Assembly: GCA_002311925.1 (NCBI GenBank)
Contig: DCAK01000087.1
Coordinates: forward strand, 1 to 9,016
DNA from: Planctomycetes bacterium UBA1135
Lineage (GTDB): Bacteria; Planctomycetota; UBA1135
DNA: 9,016 bases
Direction of reading: 5' to 3'
Shown here one piece after another: positions 6,424 through 9,016 of the stretch. Position numbers and translations under genes: made by a program. The notes below the pieces were generated by a model that saw nothing but the letters and a program-made list of their open reading frames with translations, made no database searches and was not told the DNA's origin. How positions within the stretch are numbered: position 1 is the stretch's first letter; every line of letters starts with the position of its first letter.

Positions 6424-7730
6424 GATTCCTGCTCCTCATCTTCCTTCTCACGGCTCCAGCCTGTGAAGGCGGGGGCGAGGGAGCCGGCGCGGAAACCGGC
6501 TCCACATCCGGCGCAGCCACCGGGGAACATTTCGTCTCTCCCTCCGGGAATGACCTGACCGGCAATGGAAGCCGATTTTCGCCCTGGAAGACCTTGGCCA
6601 AGGGGGTCGAGGAACTTCAAGCCGGCGAGACCTTGACCCTGCTTGCGGGAACATGGATTGAAGAATTGGACATGCCCACGGTCGCGACCGAGGCGAAACC
6701 CATCACCATTCGCGGGCAGGGCCCCGACAACACCCTTCTCGACCTCCGGTCCCTCGATTTCCAGCATGTCGTCGAATTCAAAGATGGAGCTTCCAACCTG
6801 ATTCTGGAGGGCATCGGCATCAAGGGACGCCCGGGCCCATGGTGGTCCCATGCGATTTTCATCTCCCATGAAGGGGTCAACAAGGGAATCGTCCTGAGGA
6901 ATCTCCGCCTGGAATGGGAGGACGGAATCAAGGACCGAGGGTCGGGAATCTTCGTTCACTACCAGGAGGACGCCGACCTGCTCATCGACGGGGTGGAATC
7001 GAGCGGATTCTCAGATGGCATCTACTTGAAGGGGTCCAACAACATCGAAATCCGCAACAGCGACCTCCACGACAACATCGAGGATGGAATCGACTACAAC
7101 GGGGGAACGGATGTTCTTCTGGAAAATAATTTCTGCCATGACAATCATTCCAGCGGCATCCTCGTTCACGGAAACACCAACTTCCACCAAGGGGGCGTGG
7201 TCCGCGGAAACGTCCTGCAGGGGAATCAAAATGGAATCACCCTCAATCAGTCCGACGGCGTTCTCGTTGAACGCAATGTGGCCTTTCTCAATACTGAATT
7301 CGGCTTGAAGGTTTCGGGCGGCACCCGGGCGTCGCGAATCCACCACAACACTTTCACGGCCAATTCCACCGGAGCTGTCCGGCTTCGGAAATTCCTGGAA
7401 GACAACATCCTCAGGAACAACATCCTCACGGGGGGCGACCAGGGCCTGTCCGCCCGCATCGAGGAAGAAGCCGGATTCGATTTCGATTTCAATCTTTGGG
7501 ACCCCCCCGCGCTCTCCATCGAAAACGTCGGTCGCCTCGAAGACCTTGCCACGATTCAGGGGCGCTTCCAGGGCATGGTCCACGCGAAAACGGGGAACCC
7601 GCTCTTCCGGGATTCCCAGGGAGGAGATTTCATCCTTCTCGACAGCAGCCCCGCTCTCGATGTTGGGGAGAACCTTGGAGGACCCTTCGACGGCTCGGGC
7701 CCGGACTGCGGAGCCCATGAAAAACCGTGA
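6420..7730 (+). CDS. Right-handed parallel beta-helix lipoprotein (DUF1565-like), copy A
   Basis: 436 aa, predicted to be exported and lipid-anchored, with a glycan-binding or glycan-processing beta-helix. Seen: a short lipoprotein signal (MRFLLLIFLLTAPAC, Cys15 as lipidated residue), then a Gly/Ala/Thr-rich linker (16-36). A DUF1565-type entry follows (HFVSPSGND ... PWKTLAKG, 37-62). Beta-helix coils with periodic Asn/Gly turns cover about 65-390, including DGIYLKGS (199-206), NIEDGIDYNGG (219-229) and CHDNHSSGILVHGNTN (239-254). The tail SPALDVGENLGG ... PDCGAHE (410-434) is typical of such proteins. Beta-helix folds of this class include polysaccharide lyases and C5-epimerases, but no PL6 or AlgE/AlgG catalytic signature could be matched, so catalysis is unproven. 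The start overlaps the sulfotransferase stop (ATGA), with no separate ribosome-binding site. It is followed by a close paralogue. Confidence 0.88.
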   Translation: MRFLLLIFLLTAPACEGGGEGAGAETGSTSGAATGEHFVSPSGNDLTGNGSRFSPWKTLAKGVEELQAGETLTLLAGTWIEELDMPTVATEAKPITIRGQGPDNTLLDLRSLDFQHVVEFKDGASNLILEGIGIKGRPGPWWSHAIFISHEGVNKGIVLRNLRLEWEDGIKDRGSGIFVHYQEDADLLIDGVESSGFSDGIYLKGSNNIEIRNSDLHDNIEDGIDYNGGTDVLLENNFCHDNHSSGILVHGNTNFHQGGVVRGNVLQGNQNGITLNQSDGVLVERNVAFLNTEFGLKVSGGTRASRIHHNTFTANSTGAVRLRKFLEDNILRNNILTGGDQGLSARIEEEAGFDFDFNLWDPPALSIENVGRLEDLATIQGRFQGMVHAKTGNPLFRDSQGGDFILLDSSPALDVGENLGGPFDGSGPDCGAHEKP

Positions 7731-9016
7731 ACATCAAATCTCCTCTCACCCTTTCTTTCCTGTTGGTCCTGGGCGCCGCCGCCTGCATTCCCGAGGAGGA
7801 CGCCGGAGCCGCAAGCGGGGCCTTCTCCCGGCTGTTCGTATCCACCGAAGGGGACGACGCCAATCCTGGCACGAGGGAAAAGCCGTGGAAGACCATCGCA
7901 AAGGGCCTCCAATCCGTGCGGCCCGGCGAGATGCTCATCATTCTCGGCGGCGTCTATGAGGAGGAAATGGACATGCCCACTATCGCCACGTCGGGAAAAC
8001 CCATCGTGATTCGCGGTGAAGGCGCCAACAAGACCATCCTGGATCTTCGAAACCGTGAATTCCAACACGCGGTGAACTTTGAACACGGGGCCTCCAATCT
8101 GACCCTTGAACGCATCGGCATCAAGGGTCGGTATTACACGCGCTGGTCGCACGGGATTTTCATCTCGGACAGGGGGGTCAATCGAAGAATCACCCTGAGG
8201 GACATCAAGATCGAATGGGAAAACGGAGAAAAGGACCGGGGTTCCGGCATCTTCGTGCATTTCCAACCGGACGCCGACCTCCTCGTGGAAAACGTGGAAG
8301 CTTCCGGCATGTCGGACGGCATCTACCTCAAGGGCTCGAAAGGAATCACGGTCCGCAATTGCCGCCTTCATTCGAACATCGAGGACGGAATCGACTTCAA
8401 CGGGGGCGAGGACATCATTCTCGAAGGGAACCGTTGCCACGACAATCACTCCAACGGAATCCTGGTGCACGGGAACACCAACGCCCAAATGGGCGGCTTG
8501 ATTCGAGGCAATATTCTGAAGGGAAACAAGAACGGGCTCACTCTTTATGAAACCGACGGAGTGGTCGTGGAAAGAAACCTGGCCCACCAGAACAACGAGT
8601 TCGGGTTCTTCCTCAGCAGCGGGGTCAAGAATTCCATCCTGCGGCACAACACCCTCACCGGGAATCCCAACGGCGCCCTGCGCGCGCGACGGAGGGGGGT
8701 GGCCAATCTCATCCGCAACAACATTCTCTGCGCCGGCCACAAGGGCATCGCGGCTCGTTTCGACCAGGTCGCGGGTTTGGATTTTGATTTCAACTTGTGG
8801 AACCAAGCTTCCATCGTTTTGGAGGGGACGGGAAAAATCAATGGGATAGAAAATCTGCGCCTGGTTCTGGGGGGAATGGTGAACGCGCGCTTGGGGGAAC
8901 CTCGTTTCCGCGACATCTCCTTGTCGGACTTCTTTCTCCTGCAGGACAGCGCCGCGGTGGACGCAGGGCTGAATTTCGGCGAATCGTTCACGGGCGATGC
9001 CCCCGATTGCGGGGTT
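7727..9016 (+). CDS. Right-handed parallel beta-helix lipoprotein, copy B (3' end beyond window)
   Basis: 430 codons are visible, with no stop before the window edge. The last residues (DAPDCGV) align with PDCGAHEKP at the end of copy A, so only a handful of codons are probably missing. Start GTG at 7727 overlaps the stop of copy A (GTGA) and is followed by a lipoprotein signal VNIKSPLTLSFLLVLGAAAC (lipidated Cys20). Then come the DUF1565-type entry (LFVSTEGDD ... PWKTIAKG, 36-60) and the beta-helix with DGIYLKGS, NIEDGIDFNGG and CHDNHSNGILVHGNTN. Residues 169-252 match copy A residues 171-254 at 63 of 84 positions by hand count, while signal peptide, linker and C-terminal coils diverge. It is presumably envelope-anchored like copy A and acts on or binds the same class of glycan. 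Whether it is a lyase, an epimerase or a binding protein cannot be decided from sequence. Confidence 0.87.
   Translation, partial: MNIKSPLTLSFLLVLGAAACIPEEDAGAASGAFSRLFVSTEGDDANPGTREKPWKTIAKGLQSVRPGEMLIILGGVYEEEMDMPTIATSGKPIVIRGEGANKTILDLRNREFQHAVNFEHGASNLTLERIGIKGRYYTRWSHGIFISDRGVNRRITLRDIKIEWENGEKDRGSGIFVHFQPDADLLVENVEASGMSDGIYLKGSKGITVRNCRLHSNIEDGIDFNGGEDIILEGNRCHDNHSNGILVHGNTNAQMGGLIRGNILKGNKNGLTLYETDGVVVERNLAHQNNEFGFFLSSGVKNSILRHNTLTGNPNGALRARRRGVANLIRNNILCAGHKGIAARFDQVAGLDFDFNLWNQASIVLEGTGKINGIENLRLVLGGMVNARLGEPRFRDISLSDFFLLQDSAAVDAGLNFGESFTGDAPDCGV

Larger units (their letters stand above)
6420..9016 (+). repeat. Tandem gene duplication of the beta-helix lipoprotein
   Basis: Copies A and B are collinear over essentially their full length and directly adjacent, so they arose by tandem duplication. 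Best conservation is in the central coils (6930-7181 against 8231-8482). Many codon differences there are synonymous third-position changes, for example in CHDNHS and GILVHGNTN. This points to an old duplication held by purifying selection, not a recent copy. Confidence 0.85.

Noticed and set aside
7717..7959. ATG at 7717 as the start of the gene following copy A
   Set aside because: It opens a different frame that stops at 7959 and has an Arg-rich translation. The GTG at 7727 opens the frame encoding the lipoprotein signal and the paralogue of copy A.
7556..8806. 416-codon open frame on the minus strand
   Set aside because: It is antisense to the two beta-helix lipoprotein genes. The repeated character of its translation mirrors the tandem duplication on the other strand.

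Overview
The window is GC-rich bacterial DNA, densely packed with seven genes that all look like polysaccharide or sulfate-ester enzymes. Two of the genes encode lipoproteins, which suggests a Gram-negative-type envelope. Sulfatases with this C-terminus, carbohydrate sulfotransferases and DUF1565-like beta-helix proteins together fit lineages such as Planctomycetota, Acidobacteriota, Myxococcota or related uncultured phyla. The sequence does not allow a firmer placement.

Layout. (1) 1-1121, plus strand: the C-terminal two thirds or so of a sulfatase whose N-terminus lies left of the window. (2) 1122-1293: a convergent intergenic region with two near-identical hairpin terminators facing each other and a third hairpin between them. 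(3) 5284 down to 1294, minus strand: an operon of a PAPS-type sulfotransferase, a GT4 glycosyltransferase and a heparinase II/III-family lyase. Its second junction is an ATGA stop/start overlap, and its first may be a TTGA overlap. (4) 5285-5367: a short divergent promoter region containing a perfect 8-bp inverted repeat. (5) 5368 to the right edge, plus strand: a second operon of another sulfotransferase (ATGA overlap), a beta-helix lipoprotein (GTGA overlap) and a tandem paralogue of that lipoprotein. The paralogue is open at the window end, and 430 codons of it are visible.

Inferred joint role. A glycosyltransferase builds a glycan, two different sulfotransferases could add sulfate to it, and a sulfatase could remove sulfate. 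A heparinase-fold lyase could cut uronate-containing chains, and two surface or periplasmic beta-helix lipoproteins could bind, cleave or epimerise the polymer. The most economical reading is part of a locus for making and remodelling a sulfated extracellular polysaccharide, analogous to a glycosaminoglycan. This comes from family membership and gene order; no substrate can be read from the sequence. No tRNA, rRNA, CRISPR array, insertion sequence or phage signature was seen.
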